Shown piece by piece: positions 10,747-21,204 of a DNA stretch of 26,150 bases; the first letter of the stretch is position 1, and each line of letters starts with the position of its first letter. The DNA lies in the NCBI GenBank assembly GCA_001929475.1, contig LXFE01000134.1, positions 1 to 26,150 of the forward strand. Direction: 5' to 3'. The position numbers and the translations under genes are program-made. The notes beneath the pieces are model-generated. The model ran no database searches. It saw nothing but the letters and a program-made list of their open reading frames with translations, and was not told where the DNA came from. Source of the DNA: Neolecta irregularis DAH-3 (lineage: Eukaryota; Ascomycota; Neolectomycetes; Neolectales; Neolectaceae).

Positions 10747-13700
10747 TTAGCTCCCAGAAACTTCTTCTGTCTTCCCGACCTCGGGTGGCCTGAAATTATT
10801 CTTCTTACCAGCTTCATAAATCGTCATTAGCATAGACTCTAAGACACCAGCGTCCTTATATTCAAGATACTTTTTATATAACAACAATGCAGTCTTTGCA
10901 TCCTCGACCGAATCGTGCGATTCCGTTTGTATGTTGGAATGAAGGAGAAACCAGGCGAGAAAGCGCAAGGATAGCTTTCTTTGACGCTGTTGAATGAAGA
11001 ATAGATCAACAGTATCGATGACTTGTTCTTTTGGAATATTGATATCTAACGTCAATAGGCAGTCATTGCACCCGGGAACATACTCATTGTCCGGAAATCA
11101 GATTTCAAGCCATGCCCCACAAAAACACAGCCAAGATTGACCAATAGCCTGAGTTTTCTATAGGCTTCTTTTCTCGAGATGAGCGGGTGAGCAGATATTC
11201 CAGGTGTCAAGTCTCCGGGCCTTATGCCAGAGAAATCAGTCAAGTAGTCGATAATATGTTCTGTGGTAGCAATATAATCGTCAATGAAAGGAGTGCCTTC
11301 ATTCTCTCCAAATCCTCGTATCACAGAAACACGAGCTAATGACATTCGACTTGGCTTAATCATATTTCTTTTACCGCTGCTGTGTAACTCAATCTCCTCC
11401 TTTTCAAGCGAAACGAATTCGGAATCTATTGCTACCACAATTCCTTTGGTAATGGTTTCGAAAGGTTGAAGTGGCGTGCAAATATTATTTGAATCTCTAA
11501 ACATTATCAGCGATAACATAGCAAGGAGCTACCTAAGCTCAGTTAAAATTACTTGGAGGTCGTGAAAGCGTTTCATTGGATTGACTGACATCTCTACATC
11601 AAAATCGATACGCTGGTATGCGAAGACAGCTGGGACCTTCCAGGCTGCAAAAGTGAGAGCTTCTTCCTCTGGAATATTTCGAACAAGGAAGTCGTTGAAC
11701 ATATACCATGGACTAGACGCGCCTAGTGGTAATTCGTCCTCAGGCACTAGGATTTACAGCAAACTATGGTGAGACAATACCTTTTACAATAGAGATGAGA
11801 TGTGAATCCGATTTGTCGGGCTCAATTTCCACAACGATCCCCGTTAACTCATAACCATAGTAGCGATCTTTTCCACCCTTTTTGGCCAGTTCCTTCGGAC
11901 CAACACAATTCATTCTAGCATTCTTAAGGCTCAACCCAATTCTGGTAGGTAGCCAATCTTTGGTTGCATACAAAGAAAGATGATCACTCGATCGTACATT
12001 TGCATTGAATGTGAGGACCGGAGGGAGATTGTAGATTTGTTTGCGGTAATGGACAATTTGATATCGGTGACATGGGGTGCACCAGGCTTTTGCCTGACCG
12101 TCTCGTTGGATACTATTCTTGATAACAGTTGCAAAACCTGGAGGTGAGGGGTCATGGCGAATATTGGGAGGCTATTTCATTAGTAAATGAGATAAACGGT
12201 TGATGGAAACTCTGCTTGGATAATTCAGTTCGAAGACAAAATAATCCATGGTTCTGTCAGTTTCATGACCGCAGTGGCATTTACTAAACGTTGAGACCTG
12301 AGACCCCATAAGATTTCGAGGATTAAGAGGTGATATCTCTAGGCAATAAGCCAAACATTACGTTGAGAATTGTACCATTCTTCGTGACACTATAGATTTG
12401 ATCCAGCATGAAGCGGTTAAAGATCTGAATAACAGCCAACCAATTTCTTGGTCCATTCACTCTTAGTCCGACTTCGTCAATGAGTAGCCCCATAGCAGCA
12501 GCCTGAGGCAGGCTCCGAAAGGTCCGCAAAAAATTTGTAGCTTGACAATTCGCACCACGCGCATCAAGCAAGTTATTCGAAAGAAATCCCAATTCGCAAA
12601 ACAAGCAATTCTCTTCGTGACAGGGGGACATTGCATGATGAATAGCTAATTTTCTTAGCGGAGTGATAAAGTGATAGACTTGTAAAAGAGAATTGCAATA
12701 AGAGTTTGCTATATCCGTTTCTAGACCGGAAAAAGGAGTCTTGTTATAGTAACTAGATCTAAGAAATTAATCGAAGAATGGCAATACCCAAAATCAAAAT
12801 CTTCAACTCCGAACTTGCTATACTTAATCTCAACCCTCTTGTAATATCGCGCCATCCCAACCTTCTCCTCGTCCAAAAGATCCAGAGCTTCTCCATCAGT
12901 ATCGTATTTATTGACTCCGCTCCGAAATCTGGGAATGGGGGCGAATACAACCTCACTTTTCTGGGCTTGGTAACGACGTGTGCGTCTTGGGTTGTGAGCC
13001 CATACATGTTGCTTCGCATTCTCAGGTTTATGAACCGAGGCAAGAATATCGGGATCGACCTTGAGAGATGGTTTGCCGACTTCGAAAATCATATGTGTTG
13101 GCCAGGACGAGAGAAGCTCTTCGCGATAGTATGGCATCCCTATCGAATTGAGCGGTCTGAAATTAGTCTGTCTTGTTCCGTATTAAACACGCAAAACTTA
13201 CTCATCTGAGTTTATCGAAATGGTTTTCTCAATCGGTACAACATCTGGCCATTCTGTAGGCGCAGGAAATTGACTGAAACGAGGCTTGTCATTGTTTCCC
13301 CAGAGTTGAAGTGTTCCAGATTGCTCGCCCAGAGCAATTGCTTCGCCAGTGGGTGAGAGAGACATTGCTTGTAGATATGTTGAGGGAGCCATTGTGTAGT
13401 ACTTCACGTCTTCGGGATTTATCATAGACAGTGCGTGAATCTGACCATTGAAAGTCGTTGCTAATGCCGCTGTTGACACCTTGGGGTGAATTCTGACAAA
13501 TATTGCGCCTGACAAAAAGGGGATCGGAGGTAATTGTTTCATCGTACGAATATCAAAGACTGAGATAAAATGGTCATAAAAAATACTGTGGTTACTGCGA
13601 AGATTATCAACAGTAGTAGAGGAGTCTAAAATACCGGAACTCCCATCCACTTGTTATAAGATAATTCCCCTGGGCGTCCATGTCAGCGATACTGTATGTC

Positions 13701-14381
13701 GACGCCTTGATGGAATGTGTCAACTTGAAACTCTTGGGATCAAGAAAAACGACCCCTCCTTGAGCTGTACCGCAATAGATGCTTCTGCTGGATCGCATTA
13801 CAGTGACGGGAACATCTATTTCAAACTAAAATGTTGAAGAAAGAAACCAAAAGGATATACCTCGTCAACTACTTGTCCGCGCTCAGCGTTGATAAAATAT
13901 AGTTTCTTTTTATAGCCACCAGCAAGGAAATTTGCAGGCGATAGAGGGACCTGGATGATTGCCTGTAACCCTTCGATTTTCTCGCTTAGAATAAGCTCTG
14001 CGTGCTTAGATTCATACTCAATGGTCCACTTCGGAATGCCTCGCCTATGTGTCATCTTGATACTATTAGCTGATATTGAGATAATCCCCCGATCGATTGG
14101 AAGAATTTGTTGGACCAATTCTTGATGCGCTCTGAAGCTGGTATATTTTCGTAACTCGTCTGAATAATACGAAGTAACGACCCCCTATAGGTTTAGATTT
14201 GTATCTTAACTTGATTGGACGATACTATATCATTTCCCGACCATAACAACTCCTCAGAGTTATCGAAAGTTACAGCTGATAGTGGACATGTTTGAAAATT
14301 AGGATTAGGGGTATGCCGATTGATCTACAAATCAATACTGATATTTTCTTCGATCTGCCATATCTCTTTCCAGTTCTCCAT
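10747..14381 (-). CDS. PAN2: PAN2, poly(A)-nuclease deadenylation complex catalytic subunit
   Basis: With PAN3, trims poly(A) tails of cytoplasmic mRNA in the first deadenylation step. Eleven exons on the minus strand: 14381-14226, 14184-13861, 13825-13635, 13594-13202, 13156-12788, 12752-12376, 12338-12211, 12171-11781, 11746-11533, 11496-11084, 11045-10747, about 1,080 residues, the expected size. An N-terminal WD40-like region (LLWSGNDIGVV, FISVFDIRTMKQLPPIPF) is followed by a linker (PLNSIGMPYYREELL) and an inactive ubiquitin-hydrolase-like domain (NSYCNSLLQVYHFITPLRKLA, truncated here to its start, and SKCHCGHE). The DEDDh exonuclease follows: AIDSEF, HGLKSDFR and HDSVEDA contain the catalytic acids and His. 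Introns are 34-45 nt. Oddity: the best start, ATG 14381 (MENWKEIWQIEE), is followed 18 codons on by an in-frame TAG at 14325-14327, just before conserved sequence resumes; no splice choice I tried removes it. Confidence 0.9.
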
Positions 14382-15136
14382 CTCTTATGCAAATGGTGAG
14401 AGTTTACTTTAGATGATTACCTGAATAGCATAACGAGACCAATTGTGGAGGTGATGTTGGAATGAAGTGCCACTTTTACTCCCGCAACTAATTCGCCAGC
14501 CCAACTCTTCCCCAGGTTATTGTTACATTGATCAAGAGTTAGAACTGGATTGATAAGTTTCGATCCACGTTGGCCGAGCTATCAAATCGATAAAGCCATT
14601 ATCATATATTGAACCTCGTGATACTTTATAACAGTTTGCCATGCTGAGCCTAGAATTTCTAGCGATCCGACTCACTCAAGAAGGAGCATGGTTAATGGAT
14701 TATCTTTCTCACATTATCAAGGTTTGGCACAATCGGTCAACATATGAGATAATCTTGGATGTGATTCTCAAGAATATTCCTATTATCTGAAGTCGTTTTT
14801 TCACATTCAATTCTACGACTGTAACTGTGAAATCTACAGAAAACAACAGCACCTTACCCGCCCTAAAACCAACAAAATATCGAGTGATAGATGCTACTCC
14901 GATAGGCCGGTAAAGTTTAGCGCACCGAGAATAATACCTAAGGCTGTAGAATCTTTCGGTTCTCTATGTATTGTATCAACTAGAATGGTCTTTCGCTCCA
15001 GCTCCCCACAGGTGGTAGATATCAATATTGGCAACAAGTGTTGCCGATAATCCGGATTTGATTGGTGATGCTCCTGTAGCTGGATCTGTGATCTCCATCT
15101 ACACATATACTCTGGATCTACATTAATTCTATTCTT
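14382..15136. other. Intergenic region without a confident gene
   Basis: Lies between the 5' end of PAN2 and the 3' end of the aminopeptidase gene. A 37-nt intron-like GT-AG segment (minus strand, about 14384-14420) ends just upstream of the candidate PAN2 ATG, so a spliced PAN2 leader is possible. Open frames exist at 14894-15106 (minus) and 14641-14790 (plus), but neither resembles a known family and they overlap in antisense parts. I would not annotate a gene here on present evidence. Confidence 0.4.
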
Positions 15137-16740
15137 CTAAACTACAGTCTCAAGTGGGCTTCGTCTCAGGAATTCCAGAAAGCTCCTTGTGGGTCGTCCG
15201 CTCATTCCTTTCCAATCCCAACTTCTAGCTTCACCCATCATGACTCCCGCAATATCAACATGAGCCCATCGCACATCCCCGACAAATGGCTTTAGGAATT
15301 CAGCGGCAGTGCAGGCTCCTCCACCTCTCTTCGACCCAACGTTGCATAAATCCGCGTTGCTTTTTTCGATTTGAGTTTTATAATGCTTTGAAAGTGGCAT
15401 TCTCCAAAATTCGTCTTCACAGAATTCCCCTGCTACAGAGAGAGCTGTGAATAAGGGAGTAGAAGTTGAAAAGACGGCCGAGTAGATGTTCCCTAGTGCT
15501 ACCTCGATTGCACCAGTTAGCGTTGCTGCATCGATAATTGCATCTGGCTTATAACATGATAGATAATGTAACGCGTCTGCAAGTATAATACGGCCTTCCG
15601 CGTCGGTATTGTCAATTTCGACGGTCAAGTCATTCCTCATGGTGATGATATCGCCTACTCGTAAGCGTAGATTTGTAATAATGATACCTGGTCTTGAGGC
15701 ATTTCCCCCTGGCATATTTTCTGCCAGTGGGATACAGGTATGAATATTAATAGGCAGTCCCAGTTTTGCTGCATAGAGAGTTGTTGAGAAGATTGTTGCA
15801 GCACCGCCCATATCGCCTCGCATATCCTTCATTCCGTTTGCTAAGTTATCAACTCGAATTTGACTGACAACTAATACATGGCTTGATACTGATACCACCA
15901 GAGTCGAATGTAACACCCTGCACAGATCAGTTCATCATAAAAAAAACCAACTACCTTTCCGACTAGTCCAATAGTTCCCTTCCCTCCTCCGGTATATCGG
16001 ATTTCAAGGAATTTTGGTTCCTCAGTGCTGCCCTTAGCGACTGATAATAGTCCTGTCATTTTCTCTGATTCAATCCACTCTTTTCCGTGACTCACCACTT
16101 GAAGGTTTTTCACCATTTCTGATTCTTTCATGGCACGCTCACAAAATTTAGTAGGGGTGAGATGATTTCCTGGAGTTTCCATCAACTCTCTCGCGAGGTT
16201 CTGAGCGGATGCAAAAGACTTTCCGCACTCGAAAGCTTCAGAGGGTGATAATGCCAGAATCTTAGGTGGTGGTGTTCGTTTTGATTTGAATTGATCATAG
16301 CTGAATAAAGCAAGATGAGAGCCTTCTGCAGCAGCTAATTTTCTCAGTGGAATAACAACCAAAGTACTCGGAGTACCATGAGCATTTCCTCCATCACAAA
16401 TCACTATCTCAGCTGCGCCATTATCCTTCAACGCCTTCACAGCAGTTGCTGCCTATAAAGTCAATTCCATGCCAGTTAATTATGATACAGCACTTCGAAC
16501 TCCATCTTTCAAGGAAGCTACTCCAACCCGTTTAAATCCTCCAACATTCCAGAGGACCCTTGACTGACCATCCTTTGCACCCGAAGATTTCCATAAATCA
16601 AGAATTTCGGAAGAGTTGGATATTGAAGAGGATAGCGTAGAGGATTGTGGATCAAAGTATATCAATGCTGAGTCAGGATTTGTGGAGGAGGTGAATCGTC
16701 TAGCAAAGCAAGGAAGTCGAGGGCATCTCAAGGCCAACAT
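15137..16740 (-). CDS. M17 leucyl (cytosol-type) aminopeptidase
   Basis: Removes N-terminal residues from peptides; two-metal hexameric enzyme of peptidase family M17. Four exons on the minus strand: 16740-16489, 16452-15955, 15917-15878, 15840-15137, together 497 residues, typical for the family. Metal-ligand and catalytic blocks are all present: VGKGVTFDSGGISIKPS (Lys about 250, Asp about 255), MKDMRGDMGGAA (Asp about 273), and the family signature NTDAEGRIILADAL at residues 341-354 (Asp 343, Glu 345). The C-terminal part has DAIIDAATLTGA and the GGACTAAEFLKPF block. The start MLALRCPRLPCFARRF is Arg-rich and could be a mitochondrial presequence. Introns are 36, 37 and 37 nt; the third needs the acceptor just before CAAACGG to restore the family sequence. 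Appears intact. Confidence 0.93.
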
Positions 16741-16926
16741 TGCTGGTAGAAAATGTCTTTAGGTTTATTTGATATCGAGACTCACGTGACACGACTTTTG
16801 TCATCACGCGAGTCTCAATATTCTCCAAAACATTTTTTAGGAAGGCAAAAGTTTTTGACTAGAATTGCATGTATGGGTGTATATTGTGGTTCAGCCATCT
16901 ACAATAGAGCATATTGCACAGATACT
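16741..16926. promoter_or_regulatory. Aminopeptidase upstream region with CACGTG box
   Basis: Short spacer between the Rsm1-like stop and the aminopeptidase start, both on the minus strand. It holds TCACGTGACAC at 16782-16792, an E-box palindrome bound by fungal Cbf1-type bHLH factors, about 45 bp upstream of the aminopeptidase ATG, a promoter-proximal place. The same 11-mer occurs at 25897-25907. Confidence 0.4.
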
Positions 16927-17790
16927 TTAGTTCAAGAGCTTCCGTATCCGTTTGAGTCGATCATCAGTAGATAGGTCAAAAAGAGCATCTGATTCTCGAT
17001 TTTTTTTTCCTGTAAGAATATGCAAGAGAATTTCCCAGCCTTTTCGGTCGTCGCCGTAGACCCAAGGGCAATAAGCTTTGTGCTCTTTCGTAACATTGAG
17101 TGTCTCCTTGCAGTCTCTATATCTCCATAGTCCGAGTCTTCGTTGACAGATCCCGCAGTATAACACATCGCCTTCTTTATTCCATCCGAAAAGCGCTAGG
17201 GTCGAAGCAATTTCAACTGGATGTGACACTGACAGACTAGGTAGTTCAGGGTGAACTGTGTCAATTGACGATTCATCTATGAGTTGATTGTAACGTTGCT
17301 CAAAATCTTGCTTAACTTGCTCCGAATCTGAGAATCGTATAGCCAGTATCTTATCTGAGTGATCAATTGATTTATTGAACAGCAGATCATGCCACCAGAA
17401 CCTCGTTTACGCCAAGGACAGGATTCTGAATGTTCGGACACAGCTTTATCAGCCCACATATTAGGACCTAATCATCAATGTAACCCTTTAAAAGCCAAAG
17501 CTACCTAATTTTTCCTCATATAGGATAGTCACCGTGTTTGAGCATGTAACGCATTGTAAATGATCTTTCCCGATACAAGCCCATCCTCTTTTAGCCCAGA
17601 AAACTTCATTGATCACAGGGGATTTGAAGGTCCATTGATCAGGTTTGTAACTTCCTAGACGACTCAGGAAATGTTTTTGAGACCATGGAACGTATGTTCC
17701 CTCTTCAGATTTCCGTTTTCTTGATGGTGGAAGAGGAGAGTCGAGTTGAGATAGAGCGGCTGAAACTCTTCGTTTGAGAGACGTAGACAT
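16927..17790 (-). CDS. rsm1: Rsm1/NIPA-like C3HC zinc-finger protein
   Basis: Three exons on the minus strand (17790-17505, 17467-17402, 17354-16927) give 259 residues. The N-terminal half is a C3HC zinc finger of the NIPA/ZC3HC1 type: YVPWSQKHFLSRLGSYKP, then WAKRGWACIGKDHLQCVTC, with the His/Cys pair in HSESCPW. The C-terminal half is the Rsm1 module, STLALFGW, YCGICQRRLGLW and KEHKAYCPW, a second CxxC...HxxxC set. Fission yeast Rsm1 is linked to mRNA export and human NIPA to nuclear-pore-basket and F-box functions; the exact role here is inferred. The residues before the first finger are basic (PPSRKRK), a plausible nuclear-localisation signal. Introns are 37 and 47 nt, the latter the longest in the window. 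Head-to-head with NSE2 across about 230 bp, which must hold both promoters. The symbol follows the fission yeast relative. Confidence 0.85.
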
Positions 17791-18022
17791 GTGGTGGGTA
17801 GAGAGCCGTCAAAAATATGTCAACCCGTGTTGTCTATTCTTTGAGTACAAGATTTACATGAGACTTATTTATATCTTCTCTCGGATTTCTTTTACTTTCA
17901 TCTGAATGTCTTTCTGGTGTTTTCGTTCTACTTATAAAACTAAACTGTTGGATGTAGCGCCGAGACATTTTGGCACTTCAATCAAGCTGCTTTAGTTGCC
18001 AAGTCAAGCTGTTCCAACCTCC

Positions 18023-19026
18023 ATGACCCGCCGTATAGAATCTCGGTCACCGTCTGTCGAAGATGATATAGAAAACATGGACCTTCCATCTGAGCGTAAT
18101 TCCCTATCTGGAATATGGGTGGATAAACATACAAAATTGGGGCGAGAATTCAATGATATCCAGGCCCAATTCTCTATCGTAATGACCGTAATTGACGATA
18201 TTGCGGCTCGTACTGCTCAATATGGATCCGACCAAGTACAGCTTTATACTGCGCCGGTCATCTAACCTATTTTGAAACTGAAAGAACTTGATGAAGCGGT
18301 CCGAAATTTCATTGATGAGAGCGTGAAGGTGAATTTTTATGCGTCTGCCCTCGAAAGAATTGCGCTTTCAGATAAAGTCTGTAACTTCTCTTAAAAAAAC
18401 TATGTCTTATTTGTCCCAGGTTGAGAATCGCGCTGAATTTCATAGATTTGTCGATGCAAAGCAAAGAGAATATGACGCTGAAACAGAGTGGAATAAATAT
18501 GGGAACCATGGCCATTACGTCGATTTCAAAAACACAATTTGGACTGCCAGGTATCCTGAAAAACCTCTGCCAAGAATGCATAGATATTTCGCAGATGCAA
18601 ATGTATTGGGTACATCCCTCTGACTTGAACTCTACTGATGCATCCAAGACGAAGATTCTGACGAAGATATACAAATCCAGTCGATTACGCAAAATCTCAA
18701 ATGCCCATTGACTCTACAATACTACGAAGAACCTATGAAAGCTAGGTGTGGTCATATCTTTGATAAATCCGCTTTATACGACATGTTCAGCCAAAGGTCA
18801 GTGAATGCCCAATCTCTACCCTGCCCGCAATCTGGTAGGCGTTCGTTAATCATCACTCCATTGAATTTTAGGATGTAACAATCTAGTTACAAAAGAGGAA
18901 TTGAAACTAGATAGGCCTACGTTGAGACTCGTTGAATCTGCTAAGGAGAAAGAAAGAGAGATAAATGTGGAAGCAATGAGTGATGAAAGAGATGTTGAGA
19001 ACGATGGGGAGTTTGTTACTGTTTAA
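18023..19026 (+). pseudogene. NSE2: NSE2/MMS21 SUMO E3 ligase with an in-frame stop
   Basis: SMC5/6-complex SUMO ligase. Four exons: 18023-18376, 18420-18609, 18649-18834, 18872-19026, 295 codons. The C-terminal SP-RING is complete: CPLTL (Cys 200), RCGH (Cys 215, His 217) and CPQSGC (Cys 240, Cys 245). The region between is helical and charged, as expected for the SMC5-binding half (ELDEAVRNFIDESVK, VDAKQREYDAETEWNKY). Codon 81 is TAA (18263-18265), in the same frame as family-like sequence on both sides (QLYTAPVI, then PILKLKELDEAV); a single C-to-T change from CAA would produce it. A 75-nt intron from 18212 would remove it in frame but is twice the local intron length and deletes family-like residues. 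The rest is undamaged, so this is a very young pseudogene, a sequencing error, or a gene with an unusual intron. Introns are 37-43 nt. Confidence 0.75.
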
Positions 19027-19306
19027 TACAGATTGAAGGAGGGATGGTTTCTCTAAGCACTGTTGCTGAGGAGAAAAGGCCAATCTATGTGGCAGTTAGT
19101 TGTCACTGTAAGGATGACGACTAGTTTCCACATGGGTACTATGTATACACCAACTACTTAATATCTGGATATTACCCTCTTCCTAAGGGGACATGGCTGC
19201 CTATCTCGTTACCACTATCCAGGCTTACTCCAGGAGAGCATCCCCATCACAAGCACCTTCTAAAATGAACATTCTGTTTTCATTACATATGAATTTTCTC
19301 AAGTAG

Positions 19307-20300
19307 ATGGAAAAAGCTTCGGGACCCTTGATTCACCCAGGATCAGTGTCTGAGGAAGAGGAGATTACTACAAAGCAGATGAAATCAACAGTACGTTTTA
19401 TAGGAACCAATATCACAGCATTACATATTGATATATGCATATTCGACAAAGCTGACACGTCCTTAAATGAACAGGTAAAGCTTCTAGACTGTAACCTAGC
19501 CTCCTCATTGGATGAGCCAATTGTAAAAGCTCTGCTTTATTAGAAGCTAAGATGTAGAATCTTTTGAATCGAATCTACTGTGACCGATGCAAACCTTCAT
19601 GGAGGGTTGCTAAAGGAAATGTTCTTGGTTTGCCTAATTATCTCATTTGGTGAGTATGATCCATAATTTCGGCTTTCAATAAGCCTGCTTCAAAATGACA
19701 GAGCCTTTGATTTCTTAATACTTCCAGAGAACGATGTCTTGTACCTATTACAATACCATATGGCGGAAACCCCCGTTTCTTCTTGACAGAGGAATTCACC
19801 ATGCTGCAACTATTAGATTCATCACTGGACAAGACTATATTGATGGTTTGCTGGGAGTCACCTCGTGAAGTAGAGTTACCTTCCCCCAGTTGATTCAGTT
19901 GACGGAATTGTCAAGTTCAAGGATGGAACTAGTGGCACTTTGAACCTTAGAGGGGTAACTAAGGAAGGAAGAATAACGAAATGACTGTTGTTGCAGAGAA
20001 GGGTAATTATAATTTAGCACCATGCTGATCGACTAGGGTATGTGATTGTGACAACCGATTCCGTCGTCTCTTGTTTAGACGGAAGGAAGAACATAGAACC
20101 ATTCAGTGGACAAGAAACTGGTGTTAGACAAGAGCTTGAGGCATTTGTATGCTCCATTGTTACTGGGGAACGAGACACAGGCCTTGTTGGATCTAAAGAT
20201 GGTGTGACGGCCTCTGTCGGATCATGTAGCTCTGATCACGTAGATTGAGGGGCTTTTGAACAGCGGCGAGAAGAATGGACAATACCAAAAGCTCCTGTAA
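19307..20300 (+). pseudogene. Decayed Gfo/Idh/MocA-type oxidoreductase
   Basis: Pieces of an NAD(P)-dependent oxidoreductase appear in order on the plus strand but in different frames and interrupted by stops. In order they are SSLDEPIVKALL (end of the Rossmann part), SWRVAKGN, WRKPPFLLDRGIHHAATIRF (the sheet-domain stretch usually reading like WRxxPxxxGGFLLDGGVH), LPPVDSVDGIVKFKDGTSGT, GYVIVTT, GVRQELEAFVCSIVTGERD and finally EGLLNSGEKNGQ before TAA at 20298-20300. At least three frame changes and several stops cannot all be explained by 30-45 nt introns, and the GGF segment is shortened, so I call it a pseudogene. The N-terminal nucleotide-binding motif is not recognisable. Assignment rests on my reading of family patterns, not on a search. 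Confidence 0.55.
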
Positions 20301-21204
20301 TTACACTAGAGTCTGAAAGGCATATTTATCCAGGATTGGTAGACTTTCAAATACATGATCAGCAGGAACTCTGTGCCTATGTACAAGTTCATACAAAATT
20401 TCGACCTCAGCCCTCGATACATTAAAAGTTTAAAAAGGATTATCGAACTGTAGAATTTAGAAATTTCCCCGCACCCTCCTTCAAGCTAGATCTCGACCTT
20501 TCTCTCACATGCGCACTTGCTTATGGTTAATTGTATACTCAAGGCATGGAGACATATAGTATTGAATTTTAAAGAGAGATACGGGCAAATATGAGAAAGC
20601 GGAGGTTTCTGTATATGTCCAAACTGCCCTCATTACACTCGATTAACTGCCCATAGTAGATTTTATTTCTTAAACAGAGACCGCAAAGTTGGGAAAATTG
20701 CTCCCGTTCTTGTAATAGAGATATCTTAATAAACAATGGATCGTCTGCAAATATTGCATGAATCGAAGATACTTCCTCGCCCTTCCTCCTTGAATCAACG
20801 AAGACGCGCATGGCGGCAATCCGTCTGGCGTTTTAAGTACAACACCTGTATGAATCCATATCTCCGGATCCCAATGTCCGAATCATGAAACGGTTGACTT
20901 ATATTCTACCTGATTCGCTCGACTCAGTCCGACCTATGCCCAAATAATAATATATGAAACAGCCACCAGTTAAAATATTAAATAGCTGTAGACTGGACGA
21001 ACCCGCAAGTGAACACATTTTTCAGATGGAAAGTTTAAGCACTATATTAAACCCCTCGATCGAAAGTCATCATTGCAAATGGAATACTGGGTGTGATTAC
21101 ACAGCCATATCACCGTATTCCTCCAATACACTTCGCGGGGTTGAATAAACTCCAATAGGCTTGTAGGTAATGTGATCAAATCTTATTTATAGTAAGAAAT
21201 AGCG
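20301..21204. other. Intergenic region without a recognised gene
   Basis: Lies between the oxidoreductase remnant and the 3' end of hydantoinase copy 2. One minus-strand ATG frame, 20811-20569 (80 codons, starting MRVFVDSRRKG, with a CGLC pair), has no family I recognise and may be chance or a decayed fragment. Otherwise AT-rich with no repeat or RNA gene that I can see. Confidence 0.4.

Noticed and set aside
14894-15106. Small minus-strand gene between PAN2 and the aminopeptidase
   Set aside because: No recognisable family, and no combination of short introns extended it into a convincing protein.
16753-16974. Plus-strand 73-codon frame
   Set aside because: Overlaps the 3' end of the Rsm1-like gene in antisense and has no family resemblance.
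14325-18265. Stop-codon reassignment explaining the TAG in PAN2 and TAA in NSE2
   Set aside because: Other genes here terminate at family-appropriate positions with TAA (SHMT, permease, PAN2, Rsm1-like, both hydantoinases) and TAG (aminopeptidase), so both codons are working stops.
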